Positions 1-5,405 of a stretch of DNA of 6,875 nt are shown here, piece after piece. This stretch comes from Pseudomonas sp. GTDB lineage: Bacteria; Pseudomonadota; Gammaproteobacteria; Pseudomonadales; Pseudomonadaceae. Numbering within the stretch: the stretch's first letter is position 1; the number at the start of each line of letters is the position of its first letter. The translations under genes and the position numbers were made by a program. The stretch spans positions 1-6,875 of the forward strand of contig JAPLSD010000792.1 of NCBI GenBank assembly GCA_026398835.1, written 5' to 3'. The notes below the pieces were generated by a model. It was not told the origin of the DNA and did no database searches. It saw only the letters and a list, made by a program, of their open reading frames with translations.

Positions 1-39
1 GCCGAAGCCAATGAAGTTGTGGCCGGTAATGATAAACAT
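1..39 (-). CDS. N-terminus of a probable 2-oxoglutarate-semialdehyde dehydrogenase (partial, cut by window edge)
   Basis: Only the first 13 codons are present: an ATG at 39-37 followed by Phe-Ile-Ile-Thr-Gly-His-Asn-Phe-Ile-Gly-Phe-Gly, open to the window edge. A GHNFI-type stretch near the N-terminus is, from memory, typical of bacterial 2-oxoglutarate-semialdehyde dehydrogenases in the ALDH superfamily, which oxidise 2-oxoglutarate semialdehyde to 2-oxoglutarate in the cytoplasm with NAD(P)+. A GAGAA ribosome-binding site (49-53) lies 9 nt upstream of the ATG. The gene follows the deaminase lhpC by 59 nt on the same strand. That is the expected order, because this enzyme consumes the deaminase product. 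The identification rests on very few residues plus context. No ALDH catalytic residue is visible here, so another protein is possible. Confidence 0.55.
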   Translation of the reverse strand, partial: MFIITGHNFIGFG

Positions 40-59
40 AAGAAGAAATTCTCGGCGGG

Positions 60-83
60 GCCGCGCTCGGTGAAGAGCGCGGC
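60..83 (-). other. Intercistronic stem-loop between lhpC and the downstream dehydrogenase gene
   Basis: A perfect 9-bp, GC-rich stem (60-68 pairing with 75-83, arms GCCGCGCTC/GAGCGCGGC) closes a 6-nt loop. It starts 15 nt after the lhpC stop codon. In the direction of transcription no T-tract follows directly; the next T-rich stretch is about 10 nt further on, overlapping the leader of the next gene. This makes it a poor intrinsic terminator. It is better read as a processing, stability or partial-attenuation element between two cotranscribed genes. The structure is seen directly in the sequence; the role is inferred. Confidence 0.5.
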
Positions 84-98
84 GGTCAGGGCTAATGC

Positions 99-1016
99 TT
101 ACAAGCCGACATCCGGCAGCGTCGGGCGGTTGGCGAGGGCGGTCTTGATAAGGGCTTCGACTTCACTGCGCTCATGGTCCAGCAAGCCCAGGCGTGGCGG
201 GCGGGTCAGCGCTGAGCCACGGCCCATCAACTCTTCGCAGAGCTTGATGCACTGCACCAGGTCTGGACGGGCATCAAGGTGCAGCAGCGGCATGAACCAT
301 TCGTAAATCGGCATCGCTTCCTTGAAACGGCCGTCGCGGGCCAGACGGAACAGCGTCTCGCCTTCTTTCGGGAACGCGTTGGACATCCCGGAAACCCAGC
401 CTACTGCGCCGACGGCGATGCTTTCGAGCACCACGTCATCGAGACCGGCGAACAGCACGAAGCGGTCGCCGACCTCGTTGCGCACATCGATGAAGCGCCG
501 GGTGTCGCCGGAGGAATCCTTGAAGCAGACGACGTTGTCGCAGTCGGCCAGAGAAATCAGGATGTCCGGCGTGACGTCGTTCTTATAGATCGGCGGGTTG
601 TTGTAGACCATCACTGGCAGGTCGATGCTGGCGGCCACGCTGCGAAAGTGCGCGGCGGTCTCGAAGGGTTTCGAGGAGTAGACCAGCGCCGGCATCAGCA
701 TGATGCCGTCGGCACCGACCCGCTGGACTTCCTTGGCAACCTTGCTGGCGTTGGCGCTGGTGAACTCGGCGACGCCGGAGATCACTGGTACCCGACCAGC
801 CGCGGCGTCCTTGGCGAGTTCTACCAGGCTAATTTTTTCTTCGGTGCTCAGCGAGGTGTTTTCGCCGACGGTGCCGCAGATCACCAGACCTGAAACACCG
901 TCGCGAACCAGGCCGCTGATGGCCTTGTGCGTGCCCTCGTAGTCGACGGAAAAGTCACTGTTGAATTGGGTTGTGACCGCAGGGAAAACGCCGCTCCAGT
1001 TAACGTGCTTGCTCAT
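99..1016 (-). CDS. lhpC: 1-pyrroline-4-hydroxy-2-carboxylate deaminase (DHDPS/NAL family)
   Basis: A 305-residue cytoplasmic (beta/alpha)8-barrel protein of the dihydrodipicolinate synthase/N-acetylneuraminate lyase family, of normal family length. The family hallmarks are visible: GTVGEN at residues 48-53 (substrate-carboxylate loop), the catalytic Tyr at about 138 in YNNPP, and the Schiff-base Lys at about 166 in CFKDSSGD. In the hydroxyproline pathway this family member removes ammonia from 1-pyrroline-4-hydroxy-2-carboxylate to give 2-oxoglutarate semialdehyde. That function is assigned from context: a racemase-family enzyme, an LhpB-type oxidase and a probable semialdehyde dehydrogenase flank it. 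The ATG at 1016-1014 is preceded by a strong GGAGG (1021-1025). The 97-nt gap from the upstream gene carries its own promoter-like module, so it may be transcribed separately from the transporter operon. Family alternatives such as true DHDPS or KDG-type aldolases are less likely in this setting. The symbol follows Pseudomonas/Azospirillum usage as I remember it. Confidence 0.85.
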   Translation of the reverse strand: MSKHVNWSGVFPAVTTQFNSDFSVDYEGTHKAISGLVRDGVSGLVICGTVGENTSLSTEEKISLVELAKDAAAGRVPVISGVAEFTSANASKVAKEVQRVGADGIMLMPALVYSSKPFETAAHFRSVAASIDLPVMVYNNPPIYKNDVTPDILISLADCDNVVCFKDSSGDTRRFIDVRNEVGDRFVLFAGLDDVVLESIAVGAVGWVSGMSNAFPKEGETLFRLARDGRFKEAMPIYEWFMPLLHLDARPDLVQCIKLCEELMGRGSALTRPPRLGLLDHERSEVEALIKTALANRPTLPDVGL

Positions 1017-1036
1017 GTTGCCTCCGCTGATGGGAT

Positions 1037-1079
1037 TTTAGTATTTCGTATATGGTTGGTGTTGAGCACTGAATTTGCC
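1037..1079 (-). promoter_or_regulatory. Promoter-like module upstream of lhpC
   Basis: Read on the minus strand, this 43-bp stretch has the pattern GGCA-N4-CAGTGC-N13-TATACGAAAT-N-CTAAA. The same blocks at the same spacing occur before the transporter operon at 5181-5223. It contains GG-N10-GC (CGGCA...GTGCT, 1065-1080), which could be a weak -24/-12 (sigma-54) element. It also contains TATACGAAAT (1043-1052), which could overlap a -10 region or be an operator half-site. The lhpC ribosome-binding site begins 12 nt downstream. Together with the 97-nt gap, this supports a separate start for lhpC. Which factor recognises it is not visible from sequence; the PAS-AraC regulator in this window is one candidate. 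Confidence 0.55.
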
Positions 1080-1113
1080 GTGTGGTTCAAAGTCTTTTTC
1101 AGATTAGCGTGCT

Positions 1114-2151
1114 TCAGATGTTCAGTTCGACCGGCCAGGTATCGGACAGTCGATAACCGCTGGGCCAAGGATCGCTTGGATCAAGCAGGTGCTGGTGAGT
1201 GCCGGTGATCCAGGCGCGCCCGGACAGGCAAGGGACAATCGCCGGGCGCCCGGCAATTTCGGTGGTGTCGTCGATTCGGCAATGGAACTCCGAGCCGATG
1301 ATCGAGCGTCCGATAAAGGCTTCGCCCACCGCCAGTTGGCCTTTGGCATGCAAGACCGCCATGCGCGCTGAACAGCCGGTGCCGCAGGGCGAACGATCTA
1401 TCTTGCCGGGGCGGATCACCACCGCGTTGGCAGCGTTGGCCACGCCATGGGTACGATTGACCGGTGCGGCGATCTGGCAGAAGGAAATGTGCTTCCAGTC
1501 CGGATTCAGCGGATGGACGAAGCCCAGTTGTTCGTTGGCGGCCTGGGTAATCTTCAACCCGGTGGCCACCAGATCCGCGGCTTCATCGGCGGTCAACGAG
1601 AAGCCCAGACGCTGAGCGTCAACAATGGCGAAGCTATCGCCGCCATAAGCGGTATCGACTTGCACTGAGCCGAGTCCCGGGACTTCGATCCAGGCGTCGA
1701 GCTTGTCGGCAAACGACACTACGTTGCGCACCTCGACCCGCTCGGCCTTGCCGTCACGGCATTGGGCGGTGACTTCGATTAGCCCGCCGGGCGCCTCCAG
1801 CACCAGTCGGGTCACCGGCTCGGTCATCGGAAGAATGCCACTGTCGAGCAGCACCGTGGCCACGCACAGGGAATTGGAGCCGGACATCGGCGGCGTGTCC
1901 GCCGGCTCCATAATGATCCAGGCCATGTCGGCCCGTGGGTCCTTGGCCGGCACCAGCAGATTGACGTGGCGAAACACTCCGCCGCGCGGTTCGTTGAGGA
2001 TGAAATTACGCAGGGTCTGGTCCTGGGCAATCCAGCGCGACTGTTCCCACAAAGTGGCACCGGGCGGCGGCGCGACACCGCCGACGATCACGTCTCCGAC
2101 TTCACCTTCGGCGTGGCAACTCACCACATGAATGATCTTGCTTGAGCGCAT
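1114..2151 (-). CDS. Proline racemase-family enzyme: 4-hydroxyproline 2-epimerase or 3-hydroxyproline dehydratase, Ser/Cys type
   Basis: A 345-residue cytoplasmic protein of the proline racemase/4-hydroxyproline epimerase/trans-3-hydroxyproline dehydratase superfamily. The second active-site motif is intact: DRSPCGTG at residues 252-259, with Cys256. In the first motif, which reads M-C-G-H in classical two-cysteine racemases and epimerases, this protein has M-S-G-S at residues 89-92. Ser90 therefore replaces the first catalytic Cys. At 345 residues it is longer than the roughly 310-residue two-Cys 4-hydroxyproline epimerases. From memory, it fits the paralogue next to the transporter in P. 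aeruginosa (PA1255 type) rather than the main epimerase. Ser/Cys members have been reported to epimerise 4-hydroxyproline and/or dehydrate 3-hydroxyproline, so the substrate is left open. The ATG at 2151-2149 has a strong GAGGAG about 6 nt upstream. The gene starts 27 nt after the ABC ATPase gene and is probably the last gene of that operon. Confidence 0.8.
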   Translation of the reverse strand: MRSSKIIHVVSCHAEGEVGDVIVGGVAPPPGATLWEQSRWIAQDQTLRNFILNEPRGGVFRHVNLLVPAKDPRADMAWIIMEPADTPPMSGSNSLCVATVLLDSGILPMTEPVTRLVLEAPGGLIEVTAQCRDGKAERVEVRNVVSFADKLDAWIEVPGLGSVQVDTAYGGDSFAIVDAQRLGFSLTADEAADLVATGLKITQAANEQLGFVHPLNPDWKHISFCQIAAPVNRTHGVANAANAVVIRPGKIDRSPCGTGCSARMAVLHAKGQLAVGEAFIGRSIIGSEFHCRIDDTTEIAGRPAIVPCLSGRAWITGTHQHLLDPSDPWPSGYRLSDTWPVELNI

Positions 2152-2178
2152 GCTGGTCTCCTCTGAAATGTCTGTGGG

Positions 2179-2901
2179 TTACACGACCGATTTGAGAAAG
2201 TCGGCGGTTTCTGGCCGTTGCGGATGGCCGATCACCTGGTCCGGCGGGCCGATTTCATGGATTTTGCCGTTGCGAAAAAACGCCACACGGTCCGAGACGT
2301 CCCGGGCGAAGCGAATCTCGTGGGTCACCAGCACCATGGTCATGCCTTCCTCGGCGAGCAGGCGCATGGTGTCCAGCACTTCGCCCACCAGTTGTGGATC
2401 GAGGGCCGAGGTGGCTTCGTCGAAAAGCATGTAGTCCGGCGACATGGCCAGCGCCCGGGCAATCGCCATGCGTTGTTGCTGGCCGCCGGAGAGCTTGCTC
2501 GGGAAGACCTTGAGCTTATCGCCGAGCCCGACGTGGGTGAGTTGGCGCACGGCGATCTCTTCGGCTTCCTGACGGCTTTTGCCGAGGACTTTGCGCGGCG
2601 CGAGCATGACGTTTTCCATCACCGTCAGGTGCGGGAAGGCGTTCCATTGCTGGAAGACGATGCCGATCTTCTGGCGCAATTTGTTCAGGTCGGTCCCGGT
2701 GGCATGCACCGGTGTGCCGTCGACGCGGATCTGCCCGCCCTGAATCGCTTCCAGGCCGTTGATGCACATCAGCAAGGTCGACTTGCCCGAGCCCGAGCCG
2801 CCGATGATCGATACCACTTCGCCTTTGTTCACCGTCAGGTCGACACCCTTGACCACTTCCAGATTGCCAAAGGACTTATGGACGTTCTCGATCTCAATCA
2901 T
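2179..2901 (-). CDS. lhpO: Polar amino-acid (hydroxyproline) ABC transporter ATP-binding protein
   Basis: A 240-residue cytoplasmic ATPase that powers the importer formed with the two neighbouring permeases. All nucleotide-binding motifs are intact: Walker A GGSGSGKST (34-42), Q-loop VFQQ (82-85), signature LSGGQQQR (137-144), Walker B YMLFDE (157-162) with Glu162, D-loop SALD, and H-loop His194. Length and motif variants match the GlnQ/HisP polar amino-acid subfamily. A longer reading frame opens upstream at 2943, but the start MIEIENVHKSFG at 2901 is preferred. It aligns with the usual family N-terminus, has a GAGGTGG-type ribosome-binding site just upstream, and overlaps the end of the permease gene by only 8 nt, consistent with translational coupling. 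Specificity for hydroxyproline is inferred from the flanking catabolic genes. The lhpO symbol is recalled by position from P. aeruginosa and is less certain than the function. Confidence 0.9.
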   Translation of the reverse strand: MIEIENVHKSFGNLEVVKGVDLTVNKGEVVSIIGGSGSGKSTLLMCINGLEAIQGGQIRVDGTPVHATGTDLNKLRQKIGIVFQQWNAFPHLTVMENVMLAPRKVLGKSRQEAEEIAVRQLTHVGLGDKLKVFPSKLSGGQQQRMAIARALAMSPDYMLFDEATSALDPQLVGEVLDTMRLLAEEGMTMVLVTHEIRFARDVSDRVAFFRNGKIHEIGPPDQVIGHPQRPETADFLKSVV

Positions 2902-3544
2902 TTTCCTGCCACCTCTGTTCGAGCCGCGCACCCAGACGGGCAATCACCAGGCTCATGACGTAGTAGATAAGGCCGGCCAGGGCGAGCACGAACAGCGGCT
3001 CCTGTAGCCGGGTGACAATGGTTTGCGAGGCGCGCAACAGTTCGACGATGCCGATCCAGAGCACCAGCGAGGTGTCTTTCATGACCGCCAGGGTCAGGTT
3101 GATCCAGCCGGGAAACGCCACTCGGGTCGCCATCGGCAGGACGATGTGCAGCAAGTCCTGGGTGTGGCTCATGCCCAGTGAGCGAGCGGCGCGGCGGGTG
3201 GTCGACGGCACCGAGAGCACGCCACCACGGACGATCTCCGCGCAGTAGGCGGTGGCGTAGGTGCCGAGGATCACGCAGGCCACGGTGAAGGCGCTCCAGT
3301 TCAGGCCGATGATCGACTTGAACGAGTTGAGCAGAACGAACTGGATCAGCAACGGCACGCTGCGAAACACGTCCAGCACCCACGCCAGCGGCAGGCTCAG
3401 GCGTGGTAACAGGGCACGAAACAAGCCGCAAACAACCCCCAGCAGGGTGCCGATAAACATGGCCCAGAACGTCAGCAGCAGGGTGGTGCCAGCACCTTGC
3501 AGCAGGTACTGAACATCGCCCCAGGTCAAACTCGATGTGTACAT
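2894..3544 (-). CDS. Polar amino-acid (hydroxyproline) ABC transporter permease, second in operon
   Basis: A 216-residue inner-membrane permease of the HisM/GlnP type. Hydrophobic segments are visible at about residues 18-42, 52-73, 84-102, 145-168 and 184-204. The cytoplasmic EAA-loop, which docks on the ATPase, lies at about 103-137 and contains the typical VPSTTRRAARSLGMS and VLP elements. A KDTSL motif at 156-160 is characteristic of this subfamily. The ATG at 3544 follows a strong GAGGAG (3551-3556) that overlaps the stop codon of the upstream permease gene. Its own stop overlaps the ATPase start. These overlaps indicate tight translational coupling and balanced subunit synthesis. It probably forms a heterodimer with the preceding permease. 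In P. aeruginosa the equivalents are, from memory, lhpM/lhpN; I cannot say which corresponds to this one, so no symbol is given. Confidence 0.88.
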   Translation of the reverse strand: MYTSSLTWGDVQYLLQGAGTTLLLTFWAMFIGTLLGVVCGLFRALLPRLSLPLAWVLDVFRSVPLLIQFVLLNSFKSIIGLNWSAFTVACVILGTYATAYCAEIVRGGVLSVPSTTRRAARSLGMSHTQDLLHIVLPMATRVAFPGWINLTLAVMKDTSLVLWIGIVELLRASQTIVTRLQEPLFVLALAGLIYYVMSLVIARLGARLEQRWQEND

Positions 3545-3554
3545 GGTGGGCTCC

Positions 3555-4220
3555 TCAGTACCGGAACAAACGCCAGGCCAGCAGGCGGGCGATCAGCACC
3601 ACCAATTTGGCCAGGACGAAGTAGAGAACGGCGGCGATGGCGAAGAACTCAAAGGTACGGAACGTCTTCACGTTCAATGCCTGGGTGATCCCGGTGAGGT
3701 CGCTGGTCAGACCGACCACCACCCCAAGCGAGGTCATCAGCAGCGCCCAGACCATTTGATTGGTCAGCGGGTAAAACACCACGCGCAACAGCTGCGGTAG
3801 TACCACCAGGCGATAGGCTTGTGGCGCACTCATGCCCAGGGAGCGAGCGGAGCGCAGCTGGGTGTCGGGCACCGCGTTGAGGCCGCCACGAAAGGTTTCC
3901 GCCAGGTAGCCGGCGTTGTTGAAGGTGATACCGATCAGCAACGCCAGCCACGAGCCCATGTGAATACCAAAGGCGCCGAGGCCGAAATACAGGATGTAGA
4001 CTTGGAACAGCGCCGGGGTATTGCGCGCAATCGATACCCAGCTGGCGGCAATGGCCCGGAACAGGCGCCTGTCGGACTGCTGGCCGAGGGCGAGAAACAT
4101 CGCGATCAGGGTGCCGGCGAGCATCGACAGCACCGCGATTTCCAGGGTGACCCTGGCGCCGTCGAGCATCTGCGGCAACGCCTGAAAGGCCGCGCGCCAA
4201 TGGAAGGTGTAGTCGAACAT
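3555..4220 (-). CDS. Polar amino-acid (hydroxyproline) ABC transporter permease, first in operon
   Basis: A 221-residue inner-membrane permease of the HisQ/GlnP type with about five hydrophobic segments (near 24-46, 58-82, 88-101, 145-172 and 191-215). The EAA-loop is at about 114-143 (AVPDTQLRSARSLGMS followed by VVLPQ). A TTG at 4223 would add one residue, but the ATG at 4220-4218 is the likelier start, with an AAGGA ribosome-binding site 8-9 nt upstream. Where the partner permease has KDTSL, this one has MTSLGVVVG, so the two subunits are diverged paralogues, as expected for a heterodimeric channel. The gene begins 85 nt after the binding-protein gene, a gap that holds a stem-loop. It ends 10 nt before the next permease. 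The hydroxyproline substrate is inferred from operon context. Confidence 0.88.
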   Translation of the reverse strand: MFDYTFHWRAAFQALPQMLDGARVTLEIAVLSMLAGTLIAMFLALGQQSDRRLFRAIAASWVSIARNTPALFQVYILYFGLGAFGIHMGSWLALLIGITFNNAGYLAETFRGGLNAVPDTQLRSARSLGMSAPQAYRLVVLPQLLRVVFYPLTNQMVWALLMTSLGVVVGLTSDLTGITQALNVKTFRTFEFFAIAAVLYFVLAKLVVLIARLLAWRLFRY

Positions 4221-4254
4221 CAAAGGGATTCCTTGGGTTTCAACTGGTTTGGGT

Positions 4255-4295
4255 CCTGTGGGATTGGACTTGCCTGACTACCCATCACCCACAGG
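4255..4295 (-). other. Intercistronic stem-loop after the binding-protein gene
   Basis: Perfect 8-bp arms CCTGTGGG (4255-4262) and CCCACAGG (4288-4295) enclose a 25-nt loop in the 85-nt gap between the binding-protein stop and the first permease start. No T-tract follows in the direction of transcription, so full termination is unlikely. In many binding-protein-dependent operons such a hairpin protects the upstream mRNA from 3' exonucleases, so that the binding protein is made in excess over the membrane subunits. The structure is seen in the sequence; the role is inferred from that precedent. Confidence 0.5.
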
Positions 4296-4305
4296 TAGAT
4301 GGTCC

Positions 4306-5124
4306 TTAGCGATACACCCCGTTAGCCGTCAGCTCTGGCGCGGTCCCGCCGACCCACTGAGCGAACAACGCCTGATAGCGCCCGGAACGCACTTGATGGT
4401 TCACAAACAGATTCAGGTAGTTGAGCAGGCCGTACTCATTGCGCTTGGCACCCAGGGATACGTAATCGATGTCATACGGTGCGGTGCCAGCGATGCTGAG
4501 GTTCTTGTACTTACCGGACTTGATCAGTGATGCGGCGACGGTGGAGGTCACGGTGGTGGCGTCGATCTGGCCCTGACTCAGGGCGAGTACCGCATCGGCC
4601 AGCGATTGATACGCATGGAAGGCGCCTTTGCCGTTGGCCCATTTCTTCACGTCGTTTTCCAGTGAGATCGCTTCGAACGTGCCGGCCGGACCGCCGACCG
4701 AGTGGCCCTTGAGGTCGTCGTAGGTTTTGATCCCGGCATCGTTGCGGGTCAGCACCACCATCTGAAAGGCGAAGTAAGGAATGGTCATGCCCACGGTCTT
4801 GGCCCGCTCCAGGGTGTCGGAAGTCGATGCCACGATCACGTCGGCGCGGCCCGAGACCAGCGCGGGAATGCGGTCAGGGAAAGGCGTTTCGACGATCTCG
4901 GCTTTGACCCCGAGGGTTTTTGCCAGGTCATTGCAGTAGTCGACGTCGAATCCGGCCGGGATGTTCTTTTCATCGCGAAAGCCCATCGGCGGAAAGTCGA
5001 GGGTGACGGCGCAGCGCAGGTTGCCGGACTCAATAATGTCATCGAGTTTGTCGGCCTGGGCCTGACCCATAAACACAGTGCTCAGAGCGGCGGTGAAGAG
5101 GATGGCGGATGCTGGGTTTTTCAT
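4306..5124 (-). CDS. lhpP: Periplasmic substrate-binding protein of the hydroxyproline ABC transporter
   Basis: A 272-residue solute-binding protein of family 3 (SBP_bac_3, polar amino-acid type). Residues 1-24 form a Sec signal peptide: Lys2, a hydrophobic core at about 7-19, and a probable cleavage site AQA|DK after residue 24. There is no lipobox Cys, so it should be freely periplasmic. Family features follow in order: an initial LDDIIESGNLRCAV segment, GFDVDYCNDLAKTLG (58-72), the hinge region DVIVAS (about 95-100), and the second lobe with DLKGHSVGG. It delivers substrate to the two downstream permeases. The ATG at 5124-5122 has a GAGG ribosome-binding site 6 nt upstream. It is first in the operon, behind a strong promoter-like module at 5181-5224 and after the terminator of lhpR. 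The hydroxyproline ligand is inferred from the surrounding genes; another imino or amino acid is possible. The symbol is from the P. aeruginosa counterpart as I remember it. Confidence 0.85.
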   Translation of the reverse strand: MKNPASAILFTAALSTVFMGQAQADKLDDIIESGNLRCAVTLDFPPMGFRDEKNIPAGFDVDYCNDLAKTLGVKAEIVETPFPDRIPALVSGRADVIVASTSDTLERAKTVGMTIPYFAFQMVVLTRNDAGIKTYDDLKGHSVGGPAGTFEAISLENDVKKWANGKGAFHAYQSLADAVLALSQGQIDATTVTSTVAASLIKSGKYKNLSIAGTAPYDIDYVSLGAKRNEYGLLNYLNLFVNHQVRSGRYQALFAQWVGGTAPELTANGVYR

Positions 5125-5180
5125 AAGGGGCCTCGTTGTCGGATGGTGTCGAGCAGTGGGCAGTTCTTATCAAATGTGTA

Positions 5181-5224
5181 TTTAGAATTTCGTATACGAT
5201 ATTTTATATGCACTGCGTGTGCCA
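5181..5224 (-). promoter_or_regulatory. Promoter-like module of the transporter operon, with sigma-54-like core
   Basis: On the minus strand the segment reads GGCA-N4-CAGTGC-N13-TATACGAAAT-N-CTAAA (5223-5181), the same arrangement as upstream of lhpC (1079-1037). The part at 5224-5209, TGGCACACGCAGTGCA, matches the sigma-54 consensus TGGCAC-N5-TTGCA closely. It has GG-N10-GC, with one departure in the -12 block (GTGC for TTGC). If used, transcription would start near 5198, about 74 nt before the ATG. A sigma-70 reading (TTGGCA-N18-TATCGT) is also possible but weaker. The lhpR terminator upstream implies that a promoter is needed in this gap. Confidence 0.55.
5190..5199. promoter_or_regulatory. 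Perfect palindrome TCGTATACGA, candidate operator
   Basis: This 10-bp perfect palindrome lies inside the transporter-operon promoter region, 66 nt upstream of the start codon. An imperfect copy (TCGTATATGG, 8 of 10 positions) is present upstream of lhpC at 1046-1055. The form, with GT and AC dyads around an AT centre, resembles operators of GntR-family (FCD-type) regulators. No GntR gene is in the window, so the binding protein is unknown. It overlaps the start point predicted by the sigma-54 reading, where a bound protein would repress. Confidence 0.4.
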
Positions 5225-5233
5225 AAAACGCAG
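5213..5233. repeat. Inverted repeat CTGCGT-N9-ACGCAG in the transporter promoter
   Basis: Exact 6-bp arms at 5213-5218 and 5228-5233 are separated by 9 bp, a centre-to-centre spacing of 15 bp. They straddle the TGGCAC part of the sigma-54-like element. It could be a regulator site, but short inverted repeats occur by chance and it is not repeated upstream of lhpC. Confidence 0.25.
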
Positions 5234-5361
5234 CGAAAACCCAAGGCTGAACCGCGGTATGGCTACGAAGCCCGAAACAGACGGCAAGAGAGAAAAAAAG
5301 GATTACTGAACCCGGACAGGCAATCGGTGAGCGGACGGAGTGATGGGGCTGCTCATGTCAC

Positions 5362-5391
5362 AAAAGGGAGCACGTTTGATCGGGGTGCTCC
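5362..5391 (-). terminator. Rho-independent terminator of lhpR
   Basis: In the transcribed direction a perfect 7-bp stem GGAGCAC/GTGCTCC (5391-5385 with 5373-5367) closes an 11-nt loop and is followed by CTTTTG (5366-5361). It begins 14 nt past the lhpR stop codon. It separates lhpR from the transporter operon. Between it and the promoter module, about 135 bp hold no open gene. A second, much weaker 5-bp stem followed by seven Ts (5313-5293) may act as a backup. Confidence 0.65.
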
Positions 5392-5405
5392 GTAACGGGT
5401 AACAG

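Noticed and set aside
279..893. Plus-strand open frame of 204 codons opposite lhpC
   Set aside because: Antisense shadow of the DHDPS-family gene; composition typical of reverse-read GC-rich codons; no ribosome-binding site or family similarity seen.
2902..2943. N-terminal extension of 14 residues on the ABC ATPase
   Set aside because: The extension lies inside the permease gene and is not family-like. The start at 2901 has a good ribosome-binding site and the standard N-terminus.
2218..2958. Long plus-strand open frame (246 codons) opposite the ABC ATPase gene
   Set aside because: It is the antisense shadow of a gene with all ABC motifs intact. Its translation is His/Val/Ala-rich with no recognisable domain, as expected from GC-biased codons read backwards.
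5293..5313. Weak hairpin (5 bp with one G-U pair) followed by seven Ts on the minus strand
   Set aside because: The stem is too weak to call a terminator alone, and a better one lies just upstream at 5362-5391. It is mentioned only as a possible backup.
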